A stretch of 64,000 bases of DNA from assembly GCA_032718475.1 (NCBI GenBank), contig JAUCBJ010001979.1, positions 59,339 through 123,338 on the forward strand, given 5' to 3'. The translations under genes and the position numbers were made by a program. The stretch comes from Nemertoderma westbladi (taxonomy: Eukaryota; Xenacoelomorpha; Nemertodermatida; Nemertodermatidae). The notes beneath the pieces are model-generated. The model ran no database searches. It had not been told where the DNA came from and worked only from the letters and a program-made list of their open reading frames with translations. Positions 1 to 14,079 of the stretch are shown one piece after another; the stretch's first letter is position 1; the number at the start of each line of letters is the position of its first letter.

Positions 1-3000
1 CCAAGGACAGCTCTACTACAGACAATGAATAAGCCAAGGACAGCTCTACTACAGACTATGAATAAGCCAAGGACAGCTCTACTACAGACTATGAATAAGC
101 CAAGGACAGCTCTACTACAGACCATGAATAACCCAAGGACAGCTCTACTACAGACCATGAATAAGCCAAGGAAAACTGACAGCTCTACTACAGACTATGA
201 ATAAGCCAACGACAGCTCTACTACAGACCATGAATAAGCCAAGGACAGCTCTACTACAGACCATGAATAAGCCAAGGACAGCTCTACTACAGACCATGAA
301 TAACCCAAGGACAGCTCTACTACAGACCATGAATAAGCCAAGGACAGCTCTACTACAGACCATGAATAACCCAAGGACAGCTCTACTACAGACCATGAAT
401 AAGCCAACGACAGCTCTACTACAGACCATGAATAAGCCAATGAAAGCTGACAGCTCTACTACAGACCATGAATAAGCCAAGGACAGCTCTACTACAGACC
501 ATGAATAAGCCAACGACAGCTCTACTACAGACCATGAATAAGCCAACGACAGCTCTACTACAGACCATGAATAAGCCAATGAAAGCTGACAGCTCTACTA
601 CAGACCATGAATAAGCCAAGGACAGCTCTACTACAGACCATGAATAAGCCAAGGACAGCTCTTTTACAGACCATGAATAAGCCAAGGACAGCTCTACTAC
701 AGACCATGAATAAGCCAAGGACAGCTCTACTACAGACCATGAATAAGCCAAGGACAACTCTACTACAGACCATGAATAAGCGAAGGACAGCTCTACTACA
801 GACCATGAATAAGCCAAGGACAGCTCTACTACAGACCATGAATAAGCCAAGGACAGCTCCACTAGAGACCATGAATAAGCCAAGGACAGCTCTACTACAG
901 ACCATGAATAAGCCAAGGACAGCTCTACTACAGACCATGAATAAGCCAAGGACAGCTCTACTACAGACCATGAATAAGCCAAGGACAGCTCTACTACAGA
1001 CTATGAATAACCCAAGGACAGCTCTACTACAGACCATGAATAAGCCAAGGACAGCTCTACTACAGACCATGAATAAGCCAAGGACAGCTCTACTACAGAC
1101 CATGAATAAGCCAAGGACAGCTCTACTACAGACTATGAATAACCCAAGGACAGCTCTACTACAGACCATGAATAAGCCAAGGACAGCTCTACTACAGACC
1201 ATGAATATGCCAAGGACAGCTCTACTGCAGACCATGAATATGCCAAGGACAGCTCTACTACAGACCATGAATAAGCCAAGGACAGCTCTACTACAGACAA
1301 TGAATAACCCAAGGACAGCTCTACTACAGACCATGAATAAGCCAAGGACAGCTCTACTACAGACCATGAATAAGCCAAGGACAGCTCTACTACAGACCAT
1401 GAATAAGCCAAGGACAGCTCTACTACAGACAATGAATAAGCCAAGGACAGCTCTACTACAGACTATGAATAAGCCAAGGACAGCTCTACTACAGACCATG
1501 AATATGCCAAGGACAGCTCTACTACAGACCATGAATAAGCCAAGGACAGCTCTACTACAGACAATGAATAACCCAAGGACAGCTCTACTACAGACCATGA
1601 ATAAGCCAAGGACAGCTCTACTACAGACCATGAATAATCCAAGGAAAGCTGACAGCTCTACTACAGACCATGAATAAGCCTAGGACAACTCTACTACAGA
1701 CCATGAATAAGCCAAGGACAGCTCTACTACAGACAATGAATAAGCCAAGGACAGCTCTACTACAGACAATGAATAAGCCAAGGACAGCTCTACTACAGTC
1801 CATGAATAAGCCAAGGACAGCTCTACAACAGACCATGAATAACCCAAGGACAGCTCTACTACAGACAATGAATAACCCAAGGACAGCTCTACTACAGACC
1901 ATGAATAAGCCAACGACAGCTCTACTACAGACTATGAATAAGCCAACGACAGCTCTACTACAGACCATGAATAAGCCAAGGACAGCTCTACTACAGACAA
2001 TGAATAAGCCAATGAAAGATCTACTACAGACTATGAATAAGCCAACGACAGCTCTACTACAGACCATGAATAAGCCAAGGACAACTCTACTACAGACCAT
2101 GAATAAGCCTAGGACAGCTCTACTACAGACTATGAATAAGCCAAGCAAAGCTCTACTACAGACCATGAATAAGCCAAGGAAAGCTCTACTACAGACCATG
2201 AATAACCCAAGGACAGCTCTACTACAGACCATGAATAAGCCAAGGACAGCTCTACTACAGACCATGAATAAGCCAAGGACAGCTCTACTACAGACCATGA
2301 ATAAGCCAAGGACAGCTCTACTACAGACCATGAATAAGCCAACGACAGCTCTACTACAGACTATGAAGAAGCCAATGAAAGCTGACAGCTCTACTACATA
2401 CTATGAATAAGCCAAGGACAGCTCTACTACAGACTATGAATAAGCCAATGAAAGATCTACTGCAGACCATTAATAAGCCTAGGACAGCTCTACTACAGAC
2501 CATGAATAAGCCTAGTATAGCTCTACTACAGACCATGAATAAGCCTAGGACAGCTCTACTACAGACCATGAATAAGCCTAGTATAGCTCTACTACAGACC
2601 ATGAATAAGCCTAGTATAGCTCTACTACAGACCATGAATAAGCCTAGGACAGCTCTACTACAGACCATGAATAAGCCTAGTATAGCTCTACTACAGACCA
2701 TGAATAAGCCAAGGACAGCTCTACTACAGACCATGAATAAGCCAAGGACAGCTCTACTACAGACTATGAATAAGCCAAGAAAGCTGACAGCTCTACTACA
2801 GACCATGAATAAGCCAAGGACAGCTCTACTACAGACCATGAATAAGCCAAGGACAGCTCTACTACAGACCATGAATAAGCCTAGGACAGCTCTACTACAG
2901 ACCATGAATAAGCCAAGGACAGCTCTACTACAGACCATGAATAAGCCAAGAAAGATGACAGCTCTACTACAGACTATGAATAAGCCAACGACAGCTCTAC

Positions 3001-4478
3001 TACAGACCATGAATAAGCCAAGGACAGCTCTACTACAGACCATGAATAAGCCAAGGACAGCTCTACTACAGACCATGAATAAGCCAATGAAAGCTGACAG
3101 CTCTACTACAGACCATGAATAAGCCAACGACAGCTCTACTACAGACCATGAATAAGCCAATGAAAGCTGACAGCTCTACTACAGACCATGAATAAGCCAA
3201 GGACAGCTCTACTACAGACCATGAATAAGCCAAGGACAGCTCTACTACAGACCATGAATAAGCCAAGGACAGCTCTACTACAGACCATGAATAAGCCAAC
3301 GACAGCTCTACTACAGACCATGAATAAGCCAAGGACAGCTCTACTACAGACCATGAATAAGCCAAGGAAAGATGACAGCTCTACTACAGACTATGAATAA
3401 GCCAACGACAGCTCTACTACAGACCATGAATAAGCCAAGGACAGCTCTACTACAGACCATGAATAAGCCAAGGACAGCTCTACTACAGACCATGAATAAG
3501 CCAAGGACAGCTCTACTACAGACCATGAATAAGCCAAGGACAGCTCTACTACAGACCATGAATAAGCCAAGGACAGCTCTACTACAGACCATGAATAAGC
3601 CAAGGACAGCTCTACTACAGACCATGAATAAGCCAACGACAGCTCTACTACAGACCATGAATAAGCCAATGAAAGATCTACTGCAGACCATGAATAAGCC
3701 AAGGACAGCCCTACTACAGACCATGAATAAGCCAAGGACAGCTCTACTACAGACCATGAATAAGCCAAGGAAAGATGACAGCTCTACTACAGTCTATGAA
3801 TAAGCCAACGACAGCTCTACTACAGACCATGAATAAGCCAAGGACAGCTCTACTACAGACCATGAATAAGCCAATGAAAGCTGACAGCTCTACTACAGAC
3901 TATGAATAAGCCAACGACAGCTCTACTACAGACCATGAATAAGCCAATGAAAGCTGACAGCTCTACTACAGACCATGAATAAGCCAAGGACAGCTCTACT
4001 ACAGACCATGAATAAGCCAAGGACAGCTCTTTTACAGACCATGAATAAGCCAAGGACAGCTCTACTACAGACCATGAATAAGCCAAGGACAGCTCTACTA
4101 CAGACCATGAATAAGCCAAGGACAGCTCTACTACAGACCATGAATAAGCCAAGGACAGCTCTACTACAGACCATGAATAAGCCAAGGACAGCTCTACTAC
4201 AGACCATGAATAAGCCAAGGACAGCTCTACTACAGACCATGAATAAGCCAAGGACAGCTCTACTAGAGACCATGAATAAGCCAAGGACAGCTCTACTACA
4301 GACCATGAATAAGCCAAGGACAGCTCTACTACAGACCATGAATAAGCCAAGGACAGCTCTACTACAGACCATGAATAAGCCAAGGACAGCTCTACTACAG
4401 ACTATGAATAACCCAAGGACAGCTCTACTACAGACCATGAATAAGCCAAGGACAGCTCTACTACAGACCATGAATAAG

Positions 4479-6115
4479 CCAAGGACAGCTCTACTACAGA
4501 CAATGAATAAGCCAAGGACAGCTCTACTACAGACTATGAATAAGCCAAGGACAGCTCTACTACAGACTATGAATAAGCCAAGGACAGCTCTACTACAGAC
4601 CATGAATAACCCAAGGACAGCTCTACTACAGACCATGAATAAGCCAAGGAAAACTGATAGCTCTACTACAGACTATGAATAAGCCAACGACAGCTCTACT
4701 ACAGACCATGAATAAGCCAAGGACAGCTCTACTACAGACCATGAATAAGCCAAGGACAGCTCTACTACAGACCATGAATAACCCAAGGACAGCTCTACTA
4801 CAGACCATGAATAAGCCAAGGACAGCTCTACTACAGACCATGAATAACCCAAGGACAGCTCTACTACAGACCATGAATAAGCCAACGACAGCTCTACTAC
4901 AGACCATGAATAAGCCAATGAAAGCTGACAGCTCTACTACAGACCATGAATAAGCCAAGGACAGCTCTACTACAGACCATGAATAATAAGCCAACGACAG
5001 CTCTACTACAGACCATGAATAAGCCAACGACAGCTCTACTACAGACCATGAATAAGCCAATGAAAGCTGACAGCTCTACTACAGACCATGAATAAGCCAA
5101 GGACAGCTCTACTACAGACCATGAATAAGCCAAGGACAGCTCTTTTACAGACCATGAATAAGCCAAGGACAGCTCTACTACAGACCATGAATAAGCCAAG
5201 GACAGCTCTACTACAGACCATGAATAAGCCAAGGACAACTCTACTACAGACCATGAATAAGCGAAGGACAGCTCTACTACAGACCATGAATAAGCCAAGG
5301 ACAGCTCTACTACAGACCATGAATAAGCCAAGGACAGCTCCACTAGAGACCATGAATAAGCCAAGGACAGCTCTACTACAGACCATGAATAAGCCAAGGA
5401 CAGCTCTACTACAGACCATGAATAAGCCAAGGACAGCTCTACTACAGACCATGAATAAGCCAAGGACAGCTCTACTACAGACTATGAATAACCAAAGGAC
5501 AGCTCTACTACAGACCATGAATAAGCCAAGGACAGCTCTACTACAGACCATGAATAAGCCAAGGACAGCTCTACTACAGACCATGAATAAGCCAAGGACA
5601 GCTCTACTACAGACTATGAATAACCCAAGGACAGCTCTACTACAGACCATGAATAAGCCAAGGACAGCTCTACTACCTACCATGAATATGCCAAGGACAG
5701 CTCTACTACAGACCATGAATATGCCAAGGACAGCTCTACTACAGACCATGAATAAGCCAAGGACAGCTCTACTACAGACAATGAATAACCCAAGGACAGC
5801 TCTACTACAGACCATGAATAAGCCAAGGACAGCTCTACTACAGACCATGAATAAGCCAAGGACAGCTCTACTACAGACCATGAATAAGCCAAGGACAGCT
5901 CTACTACAGACAATGAATAAGCCAAGGACAGCTCTACTACAGACTATGAATAAGCCAAGGACAGCTCTACTACAGACCATGAATATGCCAAGGACAGCTC
6001 TACTACAGACCATGAATAAGCCAAGGACAGCTCTACTACAGACAATGAATAACCCAAGGACAGCTCTACTACAGACCATGAATAAGCCAAGGACAGCTCT
6101 ACTACAGACCATGAA
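4479..6115 (+). repeat. Segmental copy of 1-1635
   Basis: The variant order at 1-1635 recurs here, including rare markers (CTTTTACAG near 661 and 5142, GCGAAGG near 780 and 5261, CTCCACTAGAG near 858 and 5339). The offset is 4478 at first and 4481 after a 36-bp monomer with a 3-bp insertion at about 4984. The copies part near 1636/6117. The duplication starts at or before the left edge. Confidence 0.85.
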
Positions 6116-6870
6116 TAACCCAAGGACAGCTCTACTACAGACCATGAATAAGCCAAGGACAGCTCTACTACAGACCATGAATATGCCAAGGACAGCTCTA
6201 CTACAGACCATGAATATGCCAAGGACAGCTCTACTACAGACCATGAATAAGCCAAGGACAGCTCTACTACAGACAATGAATAACCCAAGGACAGCTCTAC
6301 TACAGACCATGAATAAGCCAAGGACAGCTCTACTACAGACCATGAATAAGCCAAGGACAGCTCTACTACAGACCATGAATAACCCAAGGACAGCTCTACT
6401 ACAGACCATGAATAAGCCAAGGAAAGCTGACAGCTCTACTACAGACCATGAATAACCCAAGGACAGCTCTACTATAGACTATGAATAAGCCAAGGACAGC
6501 TCTACTACAGACCATGAATAACCCAAGGACAGCTCTACTACAGACCATGAATAAGCCAAGGACAGCTCTACTACAGACCATGAATAAGCCAAGGACAGCT
6601 CTACTACAGACCATGAATAACCCAAGGACAGCTCTACTACAGACCATGAATAAGCCAAGGAAAGCTGACAGCTCTACTACAGACCATGAATAAGCCAAGG
6701 ACAGCTCTACTACAGACCATGAATAAGCCAAGGACAGCTCTACTACAGACCATGAATAACCCAAGGACAGCTCTACTACAGACCATGAATAAGCCAAGGA
6801 AAGCTGACAGCTCTACTACAGACCATGAATAACCCAAGGACAGCTCTACTACAGACCATGAATAAGCCAA

Positions 6871-7735
6871 GGAAAACTGACAGCTCTACTACAGACTATG
6901 AATAAGCCAACGACAGCTCTACTACAGACCATGAATAAGCCAAGGACAGCTCTACTACAGACCATGAATAAGCCAAGGACAGCTCTACTACAGACCATGA
7001 ATAACCCAAGGACAGCTCTACTACAGACCATGAATAAGCCAAGGACAGCTCTACTACAGACCATGAATAAGCCAAGGACAGCTCTACTACAGACCATGAA
7101 TAACCCAAGGACAGCTCTACTACAGACCATGAATAAGCCAAGGAAAGCTGACAGCTCTACTACAGACCATGAATAACCCAAGGACAGCTCTACTACAGAC
7201 CATGAATAAGCCAAGGAAAACTGACAGCTCTACTACAGACTATGAATAAGCCAACGACAGCTCTACTACAGACCATGAATAAGCCAAGGACAGCTCTACT
7301 ACAGACCATGAATAAGCCAAGGACAGCTCTACTACAGACCATGAATAACCCAAGGACAGCTCTACTACAGACCATGAATAAGCCAAGGACAGCTCTACTA
7401 CAGACCATGAATAAGCCAAGGACAGCTCTACTACAGACCATGAATAACCCAAGGACAGCTCTACTACAGACCATGAATAAGCCAAGGAAAGCTGACAGCT
7501 CTACTACAGACCATGAATAACCCAAGGACAGCTCTACTACAGACCATGAATAAGCCAAGGAAAACTGACAGCTCTACTACAGACTATGAATAAGTCAACG
7601 ACAGCTCTACTACAGACCATGAATAAGCCAAGGACAGCTCTACTACAGACCATGAATAAGCCAAGGACAGCTCTACTACAGACCATGAATAACCCAAGGA
7701 CAGCTCTACTACAGACCATGAATAAGCCAAGGAAA
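6871..7735 (+). repeat. 344-bp higher-order unit, two full copies plus a partial
   Basis: The marker GGAAAACTGA occurs at 6871, 7215 and 7559, spaced exactly 344 bp (eight 33-bp plus two 40-bp monomers). The third copy is shortened. A further marker at 7943 lies 384 bp on, which is 344 plus one 40-bp monomer. Confidence 0.9.
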
Positions 7736-8374
7736 GCTGACAGCTCTACTACAGACCATGAATAAGCCAAGGACAGCTCTACTACAGACCATGAATAAGC
7801 CAAGGACAGCTCTACTACAGACCATGAATAACCCAAGGACAGCTATACTACAGACCATGAATAAGCCAAGGAAAGCTGACAGCTCTACTACAGACCATGA
7901 ATAACCCAAGGACAGCTCTACTACAGACCATGAATAAGCCAAGGAAAACTGACAGCTCTACTACAGACTATGAATAAGCCAACGACAGCTCTACTACAGA
8001 CCATGAATAAGCCAAGGACAGCTCTACTACAGACCATGAATAAGCCAAGGACAGCTCTACTACAGACCATGAATAACCCAAGGACAGCTCTACTACAGAC
8101 CATGAATAAGCCAAGGACAGCTCTACTACAGACCATGAATAACCCAAGGACAGCTCTACTACAGACCATGAATAAGCCAACGACAGCTCTACTACAGACC
8201 ATGAATAAGCCAAGGACAGCTCTACTACAGACCATGAATAAGCCAAGGACAGCTCTACTACAGACTATGAATAAGCCAAGGACAGCTCTACTACAGACAA
8301 TGAATAAGCCAAGGACAGTTCTACTACAGACCATGAATAAGCCAAGGACAGCTCTACTACAGACCATGAATAAG

Positions 8375-8970
8375 CCAATGAAAGCTGACAGCCCTACTAC
8401 AGACCATGAATAAGCCAAGGACAGCTCTACTACAGACCATGAATAAGCCAAGGACAGCTCTACTACAGACCATGAATAAGCCAATGAAAGCTGACAGCCC
8501 TACTACAGACCATGAATAAGCCAAGGACAGCTCTACTACAGACCATGAATAAGCCAAGGACAGCTCTACTACAGACCATGAATAAGCCAATGAAAGCTGA
8601 CAGCCCTACTACAGACCATGAATAAGCCAAGGACAGCTTTACTACAGACCATGAATAAGCCAAGGACAGCTCTACTACAGACCATGAATAAGCCAATGAA
8701 AGCTGACAGCCCTACTACAGACCATGAATAAGCCAAGGACAGCTCTACTACAGACCATGAATAAGCCAAGGACAGCTCTACTACAGACCATGAATAAGCC
8801 AAGGACAGCTCTACTACAGACCATGAATAAGCCAATGAAAGCTGACAGCCCTACTACAGACCATGAATAAGCCAAGGACAGCTCTACTACAGACCATGAA
8901 TAAGCCAAGGACAGCTCTACTACAGACCATGAATAAGCCAAGGACAGCTCTACTACAGACCATGAATAAG
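8375..8970 (+). repeat. 106-bp (x3) and 139-bp (x2) higher-order units
   Basis: The 40-bp monomer with the private CAGCCCTAC variant starts at 8375, 8481, 8587, 8693, 8832 and 8971. The spacings are 106, 106, 106, 139 and 139 bp, that is one 40-bp monomer plus two or three 33-bp monomers. The next 40-bp monomer follows after 205 bp. Confidence 0.92.
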
Positions 8971-10019
8971 CCAATGAAAGCTGACAGCCCTACTACAGAC
9001 CATGAATAAGCCAAGGACAGCTCTACTACAGACCATGAATAAGCCAAGGACAGCTCTACTACAGACCATGAATAAGCCAAGGACAGCTCTACTACAGACA
9101 ATGAATAAGCCAAGGACAGCTCTACTACAGACCATGAATAAGCCAAGGACAACTCTACTACAGACCATGAATAAGCCAATGAAAGCTGACAGCTCTACTA
9201 CAGACTATGAATAAGCCAAGGACAGCTTTACTACAGACCATGAATAAGCCAAGGACAGCTCTACTACAGACCATGAATAACCCAAGGACAGCTTTACTAC
9301 AGACCATGAATAAGCCAAGGACAGCTCTACTACAGACCATGAATAAGCCAAGGACAGCTTTACTACAGACTATGAATAAGCCAAGGACAGCTTTACTACA
9401 GACCATGAATAAGCCAAGGACAGCTCTACTACAGACAATGAATAAGCCAAGGACAGCTCTACTACAGACCATGAATAAGCCAAGGACAACTCTACTACAG
9501 ACCATGAATAAGCCAAGGACAGCTCTACTACAGACCATGAATAAGCCAATGAAAGCTGACAGCTCTACTACAGACTATGAATAAGCCAAGGACAGCTTTA
9601 CTACAGACCATGAATAAGCCAAGGACAGCTCTACTACAGACCATGAATAAGCTAAGGACAGCTCTACTACAGACTATGAATAAGCCAAGGACAGCTCTAC
9701 TACAGACAATGAATAAGCCAAGGACAGCTCTACTACAGACTATGAATAAGCCAACGACAGCTTTACTACAGACCATGAATAAGCCAAGGACAGCTCTACT
9801 ACAGACCATGAATAAGCTAAGGACAGCTCTACTACAGACTATGAATAAGCCAAGGACAGCTCTACTACAGACCATGAATAAGCCAAGGACAGCTCTACTA
9901 CAGACCATGAATAAGCCAAGGACGGCTCTACTACATACTATGAATAAGACAACGACAGCTCTACTACAGACCATGAATAAGCCAAGGACAGCTCTACTAC
10001 AGACCATGAATAAGCCAAG

Positions 10020-13000
10020 GAAAGCTGACAGCTCTACTACAGACTATGAATAAGCAAACGACAGCTCTACTACAGACCATGAATAAGCCAAGGACAGCTC
10101 TACTACAGACCATGAATAAGCCAATGAAAGCTGACAGCTCTACTACAGACCATGAATAAGCCAAGGACAGCTCTACTACAGACAATGAATAAGCCAAGGA
10201 CAGCTCTACTACAGACCATGAATAAGCCAACGACAGCTCTACTACAGACCATGAATAAGCCAACGACAGCTCTACTACAGACCATGAATAAGCCAAGGAC
10301 AGCTCTTTTACAGACCATGAATAAGCCAACGACAGCTCTACTACAGACCATGAATAAGCCAAGGACAGCTCTTTTACAGACCATGAATAAGCCAAGGACA
10401 GCTCTACTACAGACCATGAATAAGCCAAGGACAGCTCTACTACAGACCATGAATAAGCCAAGGACAACTCTACTACAGACCATGAATAAGCCAACGACAG
10501 CTCTACTACAGACCATGAATAAGCCAACGACAGCTCTACTACAGACCATGAATAAGCCAAGGACAGCTCTACTACAGACCATGAATAAGCTAAGGACAGC
10601 TCTACTACAGACTATGAATAAGCCAAGGACAGCTTTACTACAGACCATGAATAAGCCAAGGACAGCTCTACTACAGACCATGAATAAGCCTAGGACAGCT
10701 CTACTACAGACCATGAATAAGCCAAGGACAGCTCTACTACAGACCATGAATAAGCCAATGAAAGCTGACAGATCTACTACAGACTATGAATAAGCCAAGG
10801 ACAGCTCTACTACAGACCATGAATAAGCCAAGGACAGCTCTACTACAGACTATGAATAAGCCAACGACAGCTCTACTACAGACCATGAATAAGCCAAGGA
10901 CAGCTCTACTACAGACCATGAATAAGCCAAGGACAGCTCTACTACAGACTATGAATAAGCCAACGACAGCTCTACTACAGACCATGAATAAGCCAAGGAC
11001 AGCTCTACTACAGACCATGAATAAGCCAAGGACAGCTCTACTACAGACCATGAATAACCCAAGGACGGCTCTACTACAGACCATGAATAAGCCAAGGACA
11101 GCTCTACTACAGACTATGAATAAGCCAACGACAGCTCTACTACAGACCATGAATAAGCCAAGGACCGCTCTACTACAGACCATGAATAAGCCAAGGACAG
11201 CTCTACTACAGACCATGAATAACCCAAGGACAACTCTACTACAGACTATGAATAAGCCAACGACAGCTCTACTACAGACCATGAATAAGCCAAGGACAGC
11301 TCTACTACAGACCATGAATAAGCCAATGAAAGCTGACAGCTCTACTACAGACTATGAATAAGCCAACGACAGCTCTACTACAGACCATGAATAAGCCAAG
11401 GACAGCTCTACTACAGACCATGAATAAGCCAAGGACAGCTCTACTACAGACTATGAATAAGCCAACGACAGCTCTACTACAGACCATGAATAACCCAATG
11501 ACAGCTCTACTACAGACTATGAATAAGCCAACGACAGCTCTACTACAGACCATGAATAAGCCAAGGACAGCTCTACTACAGACTATGAATAAGCCAACGA
11601 CAGCTCTACTACAGACCATGAATAACCCAACGACAGCTCTACTACAGACTATGAATAAGCCAACGACAGCTCTACTACAGACCATGAATAACCCAACGAC
11701 AGCTCTACTACAGACTATGAATAAGCCAACGACAGCTCTACTACAGACCATGAATAAGCCAAGGACAGCTCTACTACAGACCATGAATAAGCCAAGGAAA
11801 GCTGACAGCTCTACTACAGACTATGAATAAGCCAACGACAGCTCTACTACAGACCATGAATAAGCCAAGGACAGCTCTACTACAGACCATGAATAAGCCA
11901 ATGAAAGCTGACAGCTCTACTACAGACCATGAATAAGCCAAGGACAGCTCTACTACAGACAATGAATAAGCCAAGGACAGCTCTACTACAGACCATGAAT
12001 AAGCCAACGACAGCTCTACTACAGACCATGAATAAGCCAACGACAGCTCTACTACAGACCATGAATAAGCCAAGGACAGCTCTTTTACAGACCATGAATA
12101 AGCCAACGACAGCTCTACTACAGACCATGAATAAGCCAAGGACAGCTCTTTTACAGACCATGAATAAGCCAAGGACAGCTCTACTACAGACCATGAATAA
12201 GCCAAGGACAGCTCTACTACAGACCATGAATAAGCCAAGGACAACTCTACTACAGACCATGAATAAGCCAACGACAGCTCTACTACAGACCATGAATAAG
12301 CCAACGACAGCTCTACTACAGACCATGAATAAGCCAAGGACAGCTCTACTACAGACCATGAATAAGCTAAGGACAGCTCTACTACAGACTATGAATAAGC
12401 CAAGGACAGCTTTACTACAGACCATGAATAAGCCAAGGACAGCTCTACTACAGACCATGAATAAGCCTAGGACAGCTCTACTACAGACCATGAATAAGCC
12501 AAGGACAGCTCTACTACAGACCATGAATAAGCCAATGAAAGCTGACAGATCTACTACAGACTATGAATAAGCCAAGGACAGCTCTACTACAGACCATGAA
12601 TAAGCCAAGGACAGCTCTACTACAGACTATGAATAAGCCAACGACAGCTCTACTACAGACCATGAATAAGCCAAGGACAGCTCTACTACAGACCATGAAT
12701 AAGCCAAGGACAGCTCTACTACAGACTATGAATAAGCCAACGACAGCTCTACTACAGACCATGAATAAGCCAAGGACAGCTCTACTACAGACCATGAATA
12801 AGCCAAGGACAGCTCTACTACAGACCATGAATAACCCAAGGACGGCTCTACTACAGACCATGAATAAGCCAAGGACAGCTCTACTACAGACTATGAATAA
12901 GCCAACGACAGCTCTACTACAGACCATGAATAAGCCAAGGACCGCTCTACTACAGACCATGAATAAGCCAAGGACAGCTCTACTACAGACCATGAATAAC

Positions 13001-13573
13001 CCAAGGACAACTCTACTACAGACTATGAATAAGCCAACGACAGCTCTACTACAGACCATGAATAAGCCAAGGACAGCTCTACTACAGACCATGAATAAGC
13101 CAATGAAAGCTGACAGCTCTACTACAGACTATGAATAAGCCAACGACAGCTCTACTACAGACCATGAATAAGCCAAGGACAGCTCTACTACAGACCATGA
13201 ATAAGCCAAGGACAGCTCTACTACAGACTATGAATAAGCCAACGACAGCTCTACTACAGACCATGAATAACCCAATGACAGCTCTACTACAGACTATGAA
13301 TAAGCCAACGACAGCTCTACTACAGACCATGAATAAGCCAAGGACAGCTCTACTACAGACTATGAATAAGCCAACGACAGCTCTACTACAGACCATGAAT
13401 AACCCAACGACAGCTCTACTACAGACTATGAATAAGCCAACGACAGCTCTACTACAGACCATGAATAACCCAACGACAGCTCTACTACAGACTATGAATA
13501 AGCCAACGACAGCTCTACTACAGACCATGAATAAGCCAAGGACAGCTCTACTACAGACCATGAATAAGCCAAT
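10020..13573 (+). repeat. 1777-bp tandem duplication
   Basis: About 10020-11796 and 11797-13573 have the same order of variants; every reading-frame segment in one copy has a match in the other at +1777. The period equals 49 monomers of 33 bp and 4 of 40 bp, and four 40-bp monomers are seen in each copy. One difference is AGCAAACGAC at 10053 against AGCCAACGAC at 11830. The near identity points to a recent event. Confidence 0.9.
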
Positions 13574-14079
13574 GAAAGCTGACAGCTCTACTACAGACTA
13601 TGAATAAGCCAACGACAGCTCTACTACAGACCATGAATAAGCCAAGGACAGCTCTACTACAGACCATGAATAAGCCAAGGACAGCTCTACTACAGACTAT
13701 GAATAAGCCAACGACAGCTCTACTACAGACCATGAATAACCCAACGACAGCTCTACTACAGACTATGAATAAGCCAACGACAGCTCTACTACAGACCATG
13801 AATAAGCCAAGGACAGCTCTACTACAGACCATGAATAAGCCAATGAAAGCTGACAGCTCTACTACAGACTATGAATAAGCCAACGACAGCTCTACTACAG
13901 ACCATGAATAAGCCAAGGACAGCTCTACTACAGACCATGAATAAGCCAAGGACAGCTCTACTACAGACCATGAATAACCCAAGGACAACTCTACTACAGA
14001 CCATGAATAAGCCTAGGACAGCTCTACTACAGACCATGAATAAGCCAAGGACAGCTCTACTACAGACAATGAATAAGCC

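Noticed and set aside
607-639. CENP-B box or telomere-type motif in the monomer
   Set aside because: No match to the CENP-B box core or to TTAGG or TTAGGG-like units was found.
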